Source of the DNA: Dictyophora rubrovolvata
Taxonomy: Eukaryota > Basidiomycota > Agaricomycetes > Phallales > Phallaceae
Length of the DNA: 64,000 bases
Assembly (NCBI GenBank): GCA_029959195.1
Contig: CP114121.1
Coordinates: 868,001-932,000, forward strand
Reading direction: 5' to 3'
Shown: positions 25,210 through 37,000 of the stretch, one piece after another
Numbering within the stretch: the first letter of the stretch is position 1
How the letters are laid out: the number at the start of each line of letters is the position of its first letter
The notes under the pieces: model-generated
Told to the model about the DNA's origin: nothing
Seen by the model: only the letters and a program-made list of their open reading frames with translations
The model's database searches: none
Translations under genes and position numbers: made by a program

Positions 25210-25404
25210 ACCAGCGAGGAATGGCGTTATTAATAGGATCTGCAACGGATTATGTTTTGAATCATTGTTAATTTCGTACCAATCTCTTATCGGTTGGGCT
25301 CGGCTAAGGCTATCACAGTGGGATCAGTACTGAAATGGTACCAAATTGGCGACAATTCAGAACCCAATCCATAGGTGTCATTAATAACGCCATTCCTCGC
25401 TGGT
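25210..25404. mobile_element. MITE-like foldback element
   Basis: Arms of 25 bp at 25210-25234 and 25380-25404 (ACCAGCGAGGAATGGCGTTA...) are exact reverse complements around a 145-bp non-coding interior. The size (about 195 bp), terminal inverted repeats and lack of coding capacity suit a miniature non-autonomous DNA transposon. No clear target duplication was found, so the exact ends are uncertain. Confidence 0.55.
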
Positions 25405-26373
25405 AGTGATAATGTGATATCGAAACTATACAACAACACGGCCCCGGGCCCATATCAATACTCGCACGCGAGTGTATTTCATGAAACGTTGCTAAATCTT
25501 TGTATGATTATCACACTATAAGTGCGTGCGGAGGCTGCGAAGGGTTCGCGAATGGGCCTCGGAAGGGCTCACTCCGAACGGATGAATAATGCTTGACAAA
25601 ATATCACAATCGTCGACCAGACAGATGTTATATGGCGAAAACATAGTCACGTTTTTAATTTAAACTCAATAATCATCAGGGTTTTGACTGTTAGGTTCAT
25701 CGAAGCTCCATTACAAACTTGGCGAGTCAGTCTTATGGCCACATGATGTGGCAAGCTAACCACAAATATGCATGAGAAATGAAATTGATTCAGAGGAAAG
25801 CACTATGTGATGACACTCACGGATCTTGGGTGAAGAAAACTTGAGCATATGCGTTGCAGTTACTAGTACTACAGTCTATTAGCTCACCCCGGCCCGGGGT
25901 TCGAATTCGGGATCAACTACTTATATTACGCCCCGATTTCACAGTCATGGTGCCAGATCAAAGTGGTGTGCAGTGATCATTAAAGTTAGTTGGGGGCATG
26001 ATTGGTTCTCCCAAGCCATTGAGACTTGAAAATAAACCGTTCAGAGGGCCAGTTAATATGAGAAGCTTGACAATGAGCGGGCCTAGGAAGGACTCGCGAC
26101 GATAGGTCAGAGACTCAGGCTGTTGAAGCCAATTTCGGTGAAGCCTTCGCATCGTACGTAAGTTACTACTCTTGATGATCACGGAGTAGTGTGGAAACGA
26201 TGCTCAACCGTCGTCGTCGTCAATGTGAATGCGAGGTGAACGAACCGGCATTGCAATGAATTAACGATTTCCTACATGAGTTTAACATCAAACGACCGAC
26301 AGTTCTACATCACATTTAACCACACGCATATATATCAAAAATATAAAAAAAACACACAAAGTGGGTCTCTTCA

Positions 26374-26500
26374 TTATAGCAGCCGTGTCGCATCTCTGGA
26401 TAAATGGCGAAGCTCGACGACCTTCGACGTTGTTAACGGACACACAGGAAGGCATCGTATCGCCAATGAGCGTTGTCACAGTATTTCCGGCTTCTATAGG
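26374..26500 (+). pseudogene. Rearranged fragment of the aldehyde dehydrogenase gene (two pieces in opposite orientation)
   Basis: Bases from about 26374 to 26446 match the first codons of the ALDH gene at 22073 in the coding sense ([11 protein letters not shown] is readable on the plus strand), with a small internal loss. Directly abutting, 26447-26496 matches 21690-21740 as it stands on the plus strand, that is, the antisense of ALDH codons about 110-127. The two pieces lie about 330 bp apart and in the same orientation in the intact gene, so the fragment needs a deletion and an inversion, or template switching, to form. Not a functional gene. Confidence 0.85.
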
Positions 26501-26616
26501 ATACAGAAGTCTTTAGGCTAGTAGTAGCCATGGTAAATCTTGCTTATGACCGATTTACATAGAACTCGTAGCATTAAAATTGAATAAAATGACCTTGCTT
26601 GCGCTCAAACTACAAA

Positions 26617-29600
26617 TCACCTTTCACCAAAGAATTCTTTAGACTGCAGATCACAGACTTGTTTGATTAAATTAGGTTTGTTCTTCAAAAGACGATAGCC
26701 CAACTTGAGAGACATTTCTCGAAGTTCTAAAATCTCAGCTGGAAAAAAATCACCCGCATCCCATGTACCATCGGCAAACCGGGGCATGAATCTTTGAGGG
26801 TATAGGAGCATAAGTATGACGGGGACGAATACCTGCGACTCCAGCTCAACTGGAACTGAAAAAAAAGGTCCTGAAAAAAAGACATCATAAGTGGCCTGAA
26901 AATATTTACTCACCAGATAACCGCTCTTTTTCTTCATCGTCAATCAAATGGGCTTCTTCCTTTGAGGTTCGCTCCACTTTCTCCAAAAACGCTCCTAAGC
27001 GGTATATCATCCCCTCAAATTTGAAATGAGTAGTTTTTGTGACAATGTCACCCCATAGGTGTTCCCGGACGCCAGCTAACATGGTCCTTTTGAGGTTGTC
27101 AATTATTGAATAAAAATGGCCACCCATGGTGACACTTTCGACTAACGTAACAACCCGATAGTTAGTATTGGCACGCATAAGACTAAACGCACCACTGTCA
27201 ATAGAGAAAGAGGCTAGAGAACCAGGCAACTCACAGAACATCACCCGGCCGCAAAACCATCCCATACCATTTACCGGATGTATCATCTATGTTCGGGGCA
27301 TTGACCTCCTCGACGTCAGGCAAGGGTTCTTGGATCATCCAAAGATTGATTCCGCTTTGAGGATTAACCCACGTATGGGACTTGCCGGCATTAATATGGA
27401 TGTCGGTTCGGGCAGGTGGTGTTGCGAATAAGCACCACTGTAACGAGTCATATGGGGCTTCAGTGGGTGCTGACATAGCACAAAGTTCGTCATTTAACGA
27501 CAGATTCCTAAAAATATATTACATGTTTAATCCAAAAATGTAAATTGAGATGCTCACCGAAGATATACGGGCTGCATGTATCCTCCTGTCATAGGGAGAG
27601 GAATATCTAATACGTTGCAATCGATCTTGTCTTCAAGAGATAAAGTGAAAAAATGACGGAGATGCCCACTACGAGCACCGGACATAGGCTTTTCAAGACA
27701 CTCCGCACGCTGGTTTTCTAAAAGAATTGTAGATGCAGTGGGGCGTTTCGGACATACATAATACGTAAACCGTCTTACCGTATATGGTACGATTCTCTAC
27801 CATATTTACGCCCAAGGCTTTCAACAATGTGAAACTACGCAACGGTTCGTCCTCAGTTAAGGTGAAGGTCTCAGGATCGTCCTCGAAAATATGGATGTTG
27901 CCTTTCCGCCAAAGCTCACGCTGTTGCTGCACCGTAAGTAACTCGAATTTGCTCTTGGAGATTGTTTGACAGAATGACACAGGCCGGGGTGGCTCGTCCT
28001 TGTCAAACCCACACAAGGCAAGCCAACGAGTGAGGTCACTGAAAGGATACTACTCCAGGGACAAATAAACAATTAAGAAGCAAACAAAAATAATGAGACC
28101 TACGCTATGATCTGTAAAAGGAACATCGAGCATTTCCTTCTGGTATAGGACCCGTCCAAATAGTTCGTGTTCGCCAGCAGGATCGACATAAGGGACCCAT
28201 ATAGAAATGGGATGCTGATATATCACAGTTTTGTCTCCCTTCTACATAAGCGGAAAACCTTCAAGAAAACTATATCCACATAAAGAAAAAACAATTACCA
28301 TTTTTGGTCCCTGACCTAGCTTTGCCTCATCATCATCGTCTTCACCGGTCAAATCAGTGATTTCCAGAATCTTCATCAATTCTGCATGCTTCTCAGGTGC
28401 ACTAGGCAATTGTTGGAAATATTTCTGGATTATAACCGTCGTTTTTTTGGGTTGACTTAATAACATTTCGCGCTTGTTCTCTGCGGCTTTTGCTTTCTTT
28501 AATTTTTCAGCTCTATGAGCTTTCTTCTTCATAGCCTCCTTCGCTTTTTTGAGTACTCCCTGTCGGAACCTCCATGAAGTGTTTTTCTTACTCGACCGGC
28601 TTTTATTTTTATTTGACGGCTTGGATTCAGGGCCGTTATTTGTTTTAGGCAGCGGTTGGGGTACAGGTGGGCATAGAGATGGAGGCTGTAACATAAAGGC
28701 TGAGGGTGGTAGTGAAGTCGATGGAACAGGTGGCGGCAATGGTTGCTCTCGGGGTAAAAGACAAGACGGAGACGGAGACTTAAGCTGATATTGAGATGGT
28801 GAAAGAACAGATGGGAGCAGAGGAGATGGAAAGTCGTGTATAACTTCAAGACCGTCTCTAGCCAAGACTAGCCTATCCCTGTTGTTTGTGTAGCTATCCC
28901 GTTGAACGGCGTCTGCGATTTGTCTGGCTGATTTGAATTTTCGTCTTTGAGAAGCGGAAAAGAATAATATTGGTGGACGAATAATAGGCTGGATATATCA
29001 TAATTCATATTAACGCCATGCAAAACAATGAAATTAATTTGTCCACTTACAAGAGTATACGTCCGAAGTCCTCTGACATAGCTAGGGAATGGCATCAAGT
29101 CGACCACAACATCACCCGAGGACGTCATGGAAATATCCAAGCCGTTCATCAGCTGAGTAAAACAAGAGTCCCAGTTAGAAAACGTCTCATCAAAGTTTTC
29201 GAGGGGTCGATCTCCAGTCTGAGAAAATGACGTTGTAAAGACCTTGATGAAATACCTAATAATCGATTGCTCAGCTGCCAAGATCTTGCACGGTATATGA
29301 CCAATGGGAATAGCGGCTTTCTACTTAATATGTAGGGTTTACACAACAAGAATGCAAAGAGAACATACCTCAAGGAATGCAATTTGAGTAAGTTCATCAC
29401 CACCTCCAGGAAACCTTCCACAAAATATTGCTGTTGGAGAATAAAACCATAGAAAATAGTATGACTGCTTCTCTTTCCAAGTGAATGTATCGAACGCTGC
29501 CAGCATAGTATTAATGATGGTCACCAGTAATACTTGCTGGTTAGTTCCCTGATTGTCTCTAATGGCTAACAGTTAGAGAGAATAACGCTGAAAATTTATC

Positions 29601-30382
29601 AACTCGCCTAGCTTTCCGCAAGAAATTCAAGAATTCTTTGCCGTTTTTGTCCTACAGTATATAATTTAGGATCAAAAACAAAGAATTCTTTTTAGAAGCG
29701 AACTTACCTCTAAACAGCAAATCGTTCCGGTCAATGCATAAAGCGCCTTCGAGACGAGCAAATACACGTCAGAAATGAGCTGGTACGAAGATGCACAAAA
29801 TGCCCCCAATTGGCTAATAGTCGTGTACATGTCAAAAGTATATGATTCAGACGGGGAGTGATATTGTTCGTTTAAGGCTTTCCTTAAAGTAAGAGCCTCC
29901 TGGATCCCATCTATAAAATTGCTAAAATCGTAATGATCTTGTTTGGGGTGGAAGCGTGTTCCCGAATGACGTCGTTGGACCATTTTGAAAGGTAAGACAT
30001 CAAAAGCCCATAGGACTCGATCCAGGAATACGCATCGAAACAAACACTGGATAACTCCGTGGGCATAGAACTGGCATGTGTTACCCTCGAATTGGATATT
30101 TGGATATGTAGACGAGACCGTTCGTAAACCAAGCTCAATCACTACCGATCCATCCCGCAAAACATAACGAATGAAATCGTCGACGAGTTTGGCGAGGCTG
30201 TATAAAAAGTCCACAATTGGCTGTTCGAGCTTGTGTGCAAAATCACATTGCCGCAAGCGATGAGTGACAAATGAATCTGGACCGTCCATAAACCGGGGTG
30301 CATCCGTACAAAGACTGGTCCTCCATGCGAAATTAACCCATAAGGGAGAGTGGAAGAGATGGACGATTCTAGCGTTGGACAT
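26617..30382 (-). CDS. Large JmjC-like (cupin) protein with a long unknown N-terminal region
   Basis: Multi-exon gene for a protein of roughly 950-1,050 residues. N-terminal ~500 residues (MSNARIVHLFHSPLWVNFAW...) match no family I recognise. A continuous exon then reads FFSASQRRKFKSARQIAD and RDRLVLARDGLEVIHDF into a Pro/Ser-rich and Lys-rich linker. The C-terminal part looks like the JmjC domain common in Agaricomycete proteins: LQWCLFATPPARTDIHIN, SHTWVNPQSGINLWMI, WYGMVLRPGDVL, then after an intron SLMRANTNYRV and VTMGGHFYS. JmjC proteins usually bind Fe(II) and 2-oxoglutarate and hydroxylate or demethylate proteins. Here the HxD motif reads HIN, and the place of the distal His reads NTNYRV rather than NTPHYV, so catalysis is doubtful. 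The start ATG is at 30380-30382; an upstream exon cannot be excluded. Confidence 0.72.
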
Positions 30383-30863
30383 CGGAAACAAAAAGCACGT
30401 TGTGGCAGAAACCGAACTTGTTTAAAAGTGATACATAACTTGAAGCTGTTGGTCCAAGCACTTATAAAAAAAAAAACTCAAGAGATAAGCGCCTACCAAT
30501 ACATCGCTTGTTGATTTATTTGCAAAATAGGTTTCTTCGGCTAGGCCTCTACTGAATGGTAAGCGAGGCTAGCCGAGTAAAACTATTTTTGCAAACGGGA
30601 ATAAAGTTTTGGTGCAGCTAAGAAGATCCAATGCGGCGTAATTGTTTTGTGTAAGAAAAAATAAATCCGAGCAAGTGCTTACATAGAATGGGTGAATAGG
30701 TGAATCAGAATGTCCAACAAATCTTGGACATAAATAAATGTCAATTGACATTAAATTTGCATATTTGCAGATCAAAATCCAGATAGAATGCAGCAGTGAA
30801 AAATTCCAAAACCGACAATCCCAGTCCGAACTAGTTCAACTGTTACAGTGCCATACATATGAG
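30383..30863. other. Intergenic stretch with a small foldback
   Basis: Between the start of the JmjC-like gene and the end of the CoA ligase, both on the minus strand. Holds the imperfect inverted repeat at 30519-30595. Nothing else recognised. Confidence 0.5.
30519..30595. repeat. Imperfect inverted repeat (foldback)
   Basis: The left arm 30519-30550 (TTTGCAAAATAGG..., then CGGCTAGGCCTC) pairs with 30562-30595 read in reverse (TTTGCAAAAATAGT..., then CGGCTAGCCTC), with a few mismatches and one-base gaps and an 11-base loop. It lies downstream of the CoA ligase stop at 30864 in the direction of transcription, so it may also shape the 3' end of that transcript. Confidence 0.6.
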
Positions 30864-33634
30864 CTACAGTTTCGCCTTTGTAGCATTACCAGCAGCACTC
30901 TTTCGACTAGCTCTAATTTCTTGAGCTTTACCACGCAAGAATCGACGTAGGATTTTTCCTAACAAAGGTTCATTTTAAACTATTTAATTAAGAACTATCT
31001 CGCTCACCAGATGGAGTTCTAGGAATTGAATCTGTGAATTCCACACCACCAGCTAGCCATTTATATTTGACTTTGTGATCGACCACATGCTGCAAAGAAT
31101 TTTTCGTTAAATCACATACAGGGACCAATTAGTACAAAATATGCTATATACCTTCATGATACTTTCTTTGACACTGTCGCCTTCTCCGACTTCAACCCTC
31201 TTACGAGCCTCTTCTCGAAGAACAACAAACGCCAATGGAACTTCTCCGCTATATTCATCAGGTATACCAATCACACCGGTATCAGCAACGCTAGGGTGGT
31301 CGAGAAGATGTCCCTCCAGCTCCGCGGGTGCAACTTGAAAACCTCGAACCTTAAAGATTTCCTATTTTTACAACAACCTTGAGATCTTGGGATGTCTAAA
31401 GTGTGAATTTGGAAACATTATAAACCTTTAGACGGTCGACGACGAACATATCTCCTTCACGGGTGAATATTACTTGATCCCCAGAATGAACCCAACTGGT
31501 AGCGTTTTGGTCATATATATTCCGGACTTGGGAACAAAAAGTGTGAATCATGATCCTTACCCATCCTTGAATGTTTGGTCCGTCCTGTGTATAGGAATGA
31601 TTTAGATTTGAAATGGGTGACATTAAGGCAACCCACGCTTCCTTATTGTTTGAATATCCTAAAGCTATAGAGGGCGTGCTTATAACGAATTCACCAGGTT
31701 CATCGTAGCCGGCTAAAGTTCCATCTTCTTTGACTAGTTTCGCTTGAATTCCGTTGAGTAGTCTCCCGGCACTTCCAGGTATACCGACCCGGTGCTCAAC
31801 AGGGCTCTACAAAACCGGAATCACGACACATGTTCTTTCACAAAAAAAGGACTGTCAGAGAGGCTCACAAATGTAACAGCTGTAGCGGTTTCTGTCATGC
31901 CATACGCTTGGATAACTTCCGTGTCTGCGGGTACTAGCTTGCGGAACTGTTCACTTAGTTCTGCTGCTACAGGTGCTGCACCGCATATCACGAAGCGGAT
32001 GCTTGACAGATCGTGTTTCGGAGTTGCAGGGTGCTTAGGGTGAGACGTTGGTACTGTCATTGTCAGGCAATAGAAAACTGATATTCACTTTGCAAAATAG
32101 GACCATATGTGGCGGAACAAGCCTGATAGAAAAACCAAATTGTAAAAAAAAAGGTGAAGTAAATGCATACTCACATAAGATGCGTGATTTTATATTTTTC
32201 AATATTGCGAAGCATTTCCTCGAAGTTAAATTTGGTAGTACAGACAAAGGACATCTGAAAGCGTTGAGTCTGACGAAATACACTTGTGAGATAAAGGACG
32301 ACCGTACGCCACAATATATAATCCAGTGACACTAGAAAGCGATATAAATGAGTCTCACAAAAGAATGGACATCCTGAGAACAATCAACATACATTTATAA
32401 CAAGCCCGTATATATCTTTAGAACGATTTGGCATGAGTTGAAAAATAATGAAGGCTAGCTGAGTACTCACGATATAACGGTAAAACTTTTCAAAATACCA
32501 TAGTCTATACTGACAGACACAAAATAGATAGGCTAAGCACGCACCTCCTAGACATCTATCTCCAACCCTAATTCTTCTTCGCTCGTGGACATCGTACTCC
32601 TCAGTTACTTTATTAAACATGCTCATTTGCACGATATTCGCGATAACAGCATAATGCGGGATAGCTACTGCTTTAGGTCTACCAGTCGTACCAGACGAGA
32701 AAGCCAGCAGTGCCAATTTTGTTTTCCCTTCTCCCGGTGCGAGCCGTCGTTCCACATATGCAATAGGCTTTTGTAGGCCAGTAGCTATAAGGGTTGAGAT
32801 GTTTGGCTCAGTTTGAGGACCGGGTGGTGGGACGGAGAAGTAAAGAATGTGAGACGACGGGACAGGTTTTTGGGCCTGTTGGGCTGCAGCGACAGCAACG
32901 GACTGTGCAATAGGATGAGTAATGATGAGTTTCGTGTTTGTGGTATCGAGCTGGTATACTTTGAAAAGTCTATTAAAACCAGGACCGACAGATATCAAAA
33001 ATTTTGAGTACCTAGTTCCTCGACATTGAATGCGGGATTGGCGGTGCTAAAATTTAATAAAGTATAGATGTGAATTATAGGCAAAAAACATGATGATAGG
33101 CAGGAAGACTCGCGTAACAACTGCTCCGAGACGATGCACAGCCCAGAAGGCGATTACGTAGTCTAAAGTGCCCAATCAGTGCATGTGAATGGGGTCCTTT
33201 TGTAGTGGTTTTACCGATATGGTTTGGACTGAATAAACAGACTTGAAAAGAATTTGAATTAAAAGTGATAATTCAAAAGACTTTTCTCTCTCACCAACGT
33301 CATTTTCGACTTGAACGAAAATGAGTAACTTTCAAACCATGCAAGATGGTATAAGTGCTTACATATGCCATACTGAGTCCTTAACGCACTAGCTAGCCCT
33401 GTAATTGAAACCTTTATCTGCCTGGGCTCAAAGCGACAAAAGCGGTAGTAAAACCGCACCTTGAACCCGAAACCTAACCTCCTCGAAACTGTAGCTTCTG
33501 CCAGTCGTGTCTTCGATAAACCAGGGACTAGCGAGTGTATTTATTGGGCGGGATGGATGATGGCGATCCAGCATAAATTGAGGAATTGTCAAATCATCTG
33601 GAACTGGTCCTAGCGGTGGTCCCGAGACTATCAT
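30864..33634 (-). CDS. Acyl-CoA synthetase / 4-coumarate-CoA-ligase-like enzyme with a PTS1 end
   Basis: ANL-superfamily enzyme that activates a carboxylic acid with ATP and joins it to CoA. Seen: N-terminus [20 protein letters not shown], then the P-loop-like [41 protein letters not shown], the motif [24 protein letters not shown], the HSGD motif followed by FVVDRLKE and [24 protein letters not shown], and the catalytic-lysine motif IPRTPSGKILRR near the end. All core ANL motifs are present across several exons, roughly 570-600 residues. The last three residues AKL form a peroxisomal targeting signal (PTS1), as in many fungal and plant 4CL-like enzymes, so a peroxisomal role in side-chain beta-oxidation is a reasonable inference. 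The substrate is unknown. Confidence 0.92.
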
Positions 33635-34430
33635 GGTTAAACGCTTTGTGCTGTGTAGACAGTAGTTCTAAAAAGACCAGGCGAGTCTTGGCCGGGCTTG
33701 GCTGAAGCGACGCCATGATAAAGCATGATAATCGCTGGTACTCGCCGTGCCGCTCTCGGCATTTGACAAAACTTGTGGGCGTCTAAATTTGGATTGTGCA
33801 TGCAAACTAATTATAGAATGCATGGTACATAGTGCACCACAAGCTAGCGTAAGCAGCTAATTTTTTTTTCTTTGCGCCGCTACAGTACAATTACACTCCG
33901 ATCAACCTGAATCCAAGCGGCCACAGCTCGCCGTCGAAACTATAATTAATTAATTTTAAGTCCGGTCATGCTTTTCTTTTCTGAAAATCTTTTCATCTAA
34001 AAATCAGCTTGGCTAGCCGATAACGAGAATTTTTCTCAACGGGTCACGCGCTCAAGTGGTTTACAAGTTGTATATCCCCACTGGCAACGCCGTACATACT
34101 AGTCAATTCACATATTTGAATTTCAACGGCTCTATTGAATTCAACCTGCCAGCACATGTGTGGCCCCCAAGATGGGTGGAGAATCTGATCCAAAACTCGG
34201 AACTTAGACCTCTCCATATGAAATTTCTCAGGCTTCAGGGGTCTATCCGGGCCTACTAGGCACCGATGACGAGAAGCATGTGGCTCGTTATGGAATTCTA
34301 ATCTATATACAAGGTTTCGGATAAGAAGGAGAAGATCCTCTGTATAAAAAGCAGCACCCGACCAGAAAAAACGACGAGGGCGTCTCGTTATCTCTTTTCC
34401 CGCAAACGACCCGCTGGGCTGCTTTTCACA
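33635..34430. other. Divergent promoter region between the CoA ligase and CNT genes
   Basis: About 800 bp separating two genes transcribed away from each other. Contains the TATA box of the CNT gene at 34343-34350. Open frames here (for example 34056-34259 plus and 34044-34457 minus) overlap on opposing strands without recognisable domains. Confidence 0.5.
34343..34350 (+). promoter_or_regulatory. TATA box of the CNT transporter gene
   Basis: TATAAAAA lies about 80 bp upstream of the ATG at 34431, in a normal place for a fungal core promoter. Confidence 0.5.
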
Positions 34431-37000
34431 ATGTATTCCGAAGGCGTCATTATGCAATCGACCTCCGTTCCCGACCTCGAACGCCAGTTACAACAATCTC
34501 CATCGTCCGAAAAGGATGTTATCAAGAAAGAAGTCGTTACCGATGCAGCAGACAACAGCTCTGTCGGCGGTGAAGAGAAAACGAGCTCGTCCCCATTTTC
34601 AAAACATGTGAAGCCCCTGACCCTTGTTGTAACTGCTATTGTCATACTTGGATGGTGGGTTTCAGCAACAACTATCCCTGCAACGAGACATAGATGGATT
34701 GTCCAAACCATTTTCGCCTGGGTACGCCTTTATCTCGTCTCAGCCTATTCGGCTACTTCATTTACATGCATTTTAGTTTTTTATTCTTCTCATCTTCTTC
34801 CAATTCGTTCCTAGCAAGATTTTTTGGAATCCTCTTGTAGCAATTTACGAACCTACCGTCTCTAGGCCATTTTTTCGTCTCCCTTATTACGTCCGTCTTA
34901 CACTGGGCTGGGCATGCTTACTCGGCATCGTTTTTGGTTCTGCATTCGGTTTTCCTCTTCCTGGTGTAAGTACTTTCCACAATCTATCAACTATATACAA
35001 ACCAATTGTTTTATAGGACCATAGCACCAACTTCGGTGACCGTGCCATTTCCGTTCTAGGTCTTTTCGTGTTCCAGTTCTGCTTCTGGGCATCCTCAAAG
35101 CACAGAAGCCGCATTCCCTGGTCTGTTTCCAATATAACTTCTACATCGTCTTGAGCCCGACCTGTATTTTTTTTTCTTTCCCCGTATTACAAAAAATTAG
35201 GCCCACTGTCATCATTGGCCTCTTTTTCCAACAAGCCATCGCTCTCTTCGTCCTTAAAACGGGTGCTGGATTTAGCATTTTCAAATGGATTGCCACGCTG
35301 GCTGCAGATTTCTTGACACAAGCCAGCATAGCGGCTACATTTTTCTTTGACGCGGAAACTATCGCCAAGCACTGGTAAGAACCCTGCTTGTTTTGCCAAG
35401 CAGCGCAGCGTGCTCAATGAGATTCTTTTCAGGTTCTTCATCAATACGGTAGGCTAGTTCCCAGGAAACGTGGCTTTATCTTATTTTACCTACCCGTCAC
35501 GTTATCAACAGCTTTCGGCTATCATTTTCTTTATCGCTTTCGTGCAAATGATGTACTATGTATGTCCTCCCAATTACTTATTTTCATCGAGAAGGACGCG
35601 ACTTACTATCTTTTGGTAGCTGGGAGTCATGCAATTCATTATCAAGAAATTGTGAGAATGTTCTAAAAAAAGTCGATCTCATCACAATCTCACTTTTGTA
35701 GCGCGTATTTCTTCTTTAAGACTATGAACATTTCCGGCGCGGAAGCTGTTGTCGCTGCTGCATCGCCATGGATCGGTCAGGGTGAATCAGCATGTCTTGT
35801 TCGTCCCTTCGTCGACCTATGCACCGAGAGTGAAATGCACCTCTTCATGGCAAGTGGTGCGTTACATTCTTCCATCTCGCGAGCCAGTTCTTTTTAATTG
35901 GAATTTAGGCTTTTCTACCATATCCGGGTCGGTCCTTACTGCATACATTGCACTCGGTGTCCCACCTCAGTAGGTGTACCTTTTAGCTCAAAAACCAAGT
36001 CCATGAACAAATTTTTTGCAGAAACCTTGTCACGTCCTCTGTCATGTCTATTCCTGCCTCTATCGCTATCTCAAAGATGCGCATCCCCGAAATAGACGAA
36101 CCCGTGACAAGAGGGCGGGTAGTCATCGATCGTGGTCAAGACGAGAAAGGTGGACCTCCCGTTAACGCTCTTCACGCTTTCAGCAGAGGAGCCACATTCG
36201 GTTTGATTGTTGCCGGTCAGGTTTTGTAAGCTCTGTTCACTCCTTTTACCTGACAATATTTTATCTCATATTATGTGAAAGAACCAACGTACTCACCGTC
36301 CTCGCTCTTGTATACACCATCAACGGTCTGCTCACCTGGATCGGCCGCGGTTTCGGTATTCATCAGCTCACTTTGGAACTGATCCTTGGTTATGTGTTCT
36401 ACCCCGTCACATTCTTCATGGGTGTACCCCGTCCCGAAATTATCCAAGTCTCACGTCTTCTCGCAACCAAATTGTACGCCAACGAGTGAGTAACATTGAT
36501 ATTTCAATCACTTCCGTGTAAGATTCATTTCTACTCGTCCAGGTTTGTCGCGTACACCAACCTTCACGCCATTATGCAGAGTTCTACTCCGCTTTCCCCC
36601 CGCGCTTTTACTATCGCATCATACGCCCTTTGTGGATTTGCAAACCTTGGTGTGTATCAATTGTTAATATCACGACCATGATCACAATCGGAAAGTGGCA
36701 AGGTGTTCTAAAAAACTTTCTCTCCTCCCTCAGGTTCGCTTGGCGTTCAAATTGCTGTTTTAAGTACTCTTGCCCCATCCCGTAGTCGCATGGTTGCCCG
36801 CATTGCCCCAAGTGCGATGATTTGTGGTTTCGTAAGTGATCTCCGTCCGATCAACAAACCGTTCTTTATCCTCTAACTCATTACGTGTAGATCGCTACAA
36901 TGCAAACCGCCGCTATCGCGTGAGTCTTTTCAAACCCCTTTTGAAACTTAAGTATTTACACATAATCTCATTTCTTTTCATCAGAGGCATGTTAGTTTGA
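34431..37000 (+). CDS. Concentrative nucleoside transporter (CNT, SLC28 family)
   Basis: Plasma-membrane symporter that takes up nucleosides with H+ or Na+. Seen: a polar N-terminal tail of about 60 residues, then helices starting [20 protein letters not shown]. The CNT core follows: [18 protein letters not shown], the gate region, [63 protein letters not shown], the family signature NEFVAYTNL, and near the end [19 protein letters not shown] followed by [20 protein letters not shown]. The stop TGA at 36998-37000 lies after a tiny last exon reading GMLV. More than ten short introns. The NEFVAY signature and [12 protein letters not shown] make the family certain. Nucleoside preference and coupling ion are not readable. 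Confidence 0.94.

Larger units (their letters stand above)
24503..26616. other. Repeat-rich, gene-poor stretch
   Basis: No intact gene. Contains a perfect hairpin (24806-24858), a foldback element (25210-25404), a rearranged ALDH scrap (26374-26500) and AT-rich DNA (near 25120). A 74-codon minus-strand frame (25958-26182) has no recognisable domain. A GGTTCGAATTC sequence near 25899 resembles a tRNA T-loop/B box but no tRNA can be folded around it. Confidence 0.55.

Noticed and set aside
25880-25925. tRNA or tRNA-derived SINE suggested by GGTTCGAATTC.
   Set aside because: Only a T-loop/B-box-like piece is present. No acceptor, D or anticodon arm could be matched around it.
20252-33634. ALDH + CoA ligase (with SDR and MFS further right) as a metabolic gene cluster.
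   Set aside because: The genes are separated by unrelated ones and no core synthase, P450 or regulator is present; adjacency looks incidental.
34044-34457. 137-codon minus-strand frame upstream of the CNT gene.
   Set aside because: It overlaps the CNT start and promoter, and its composition and lack of domain fit chance.
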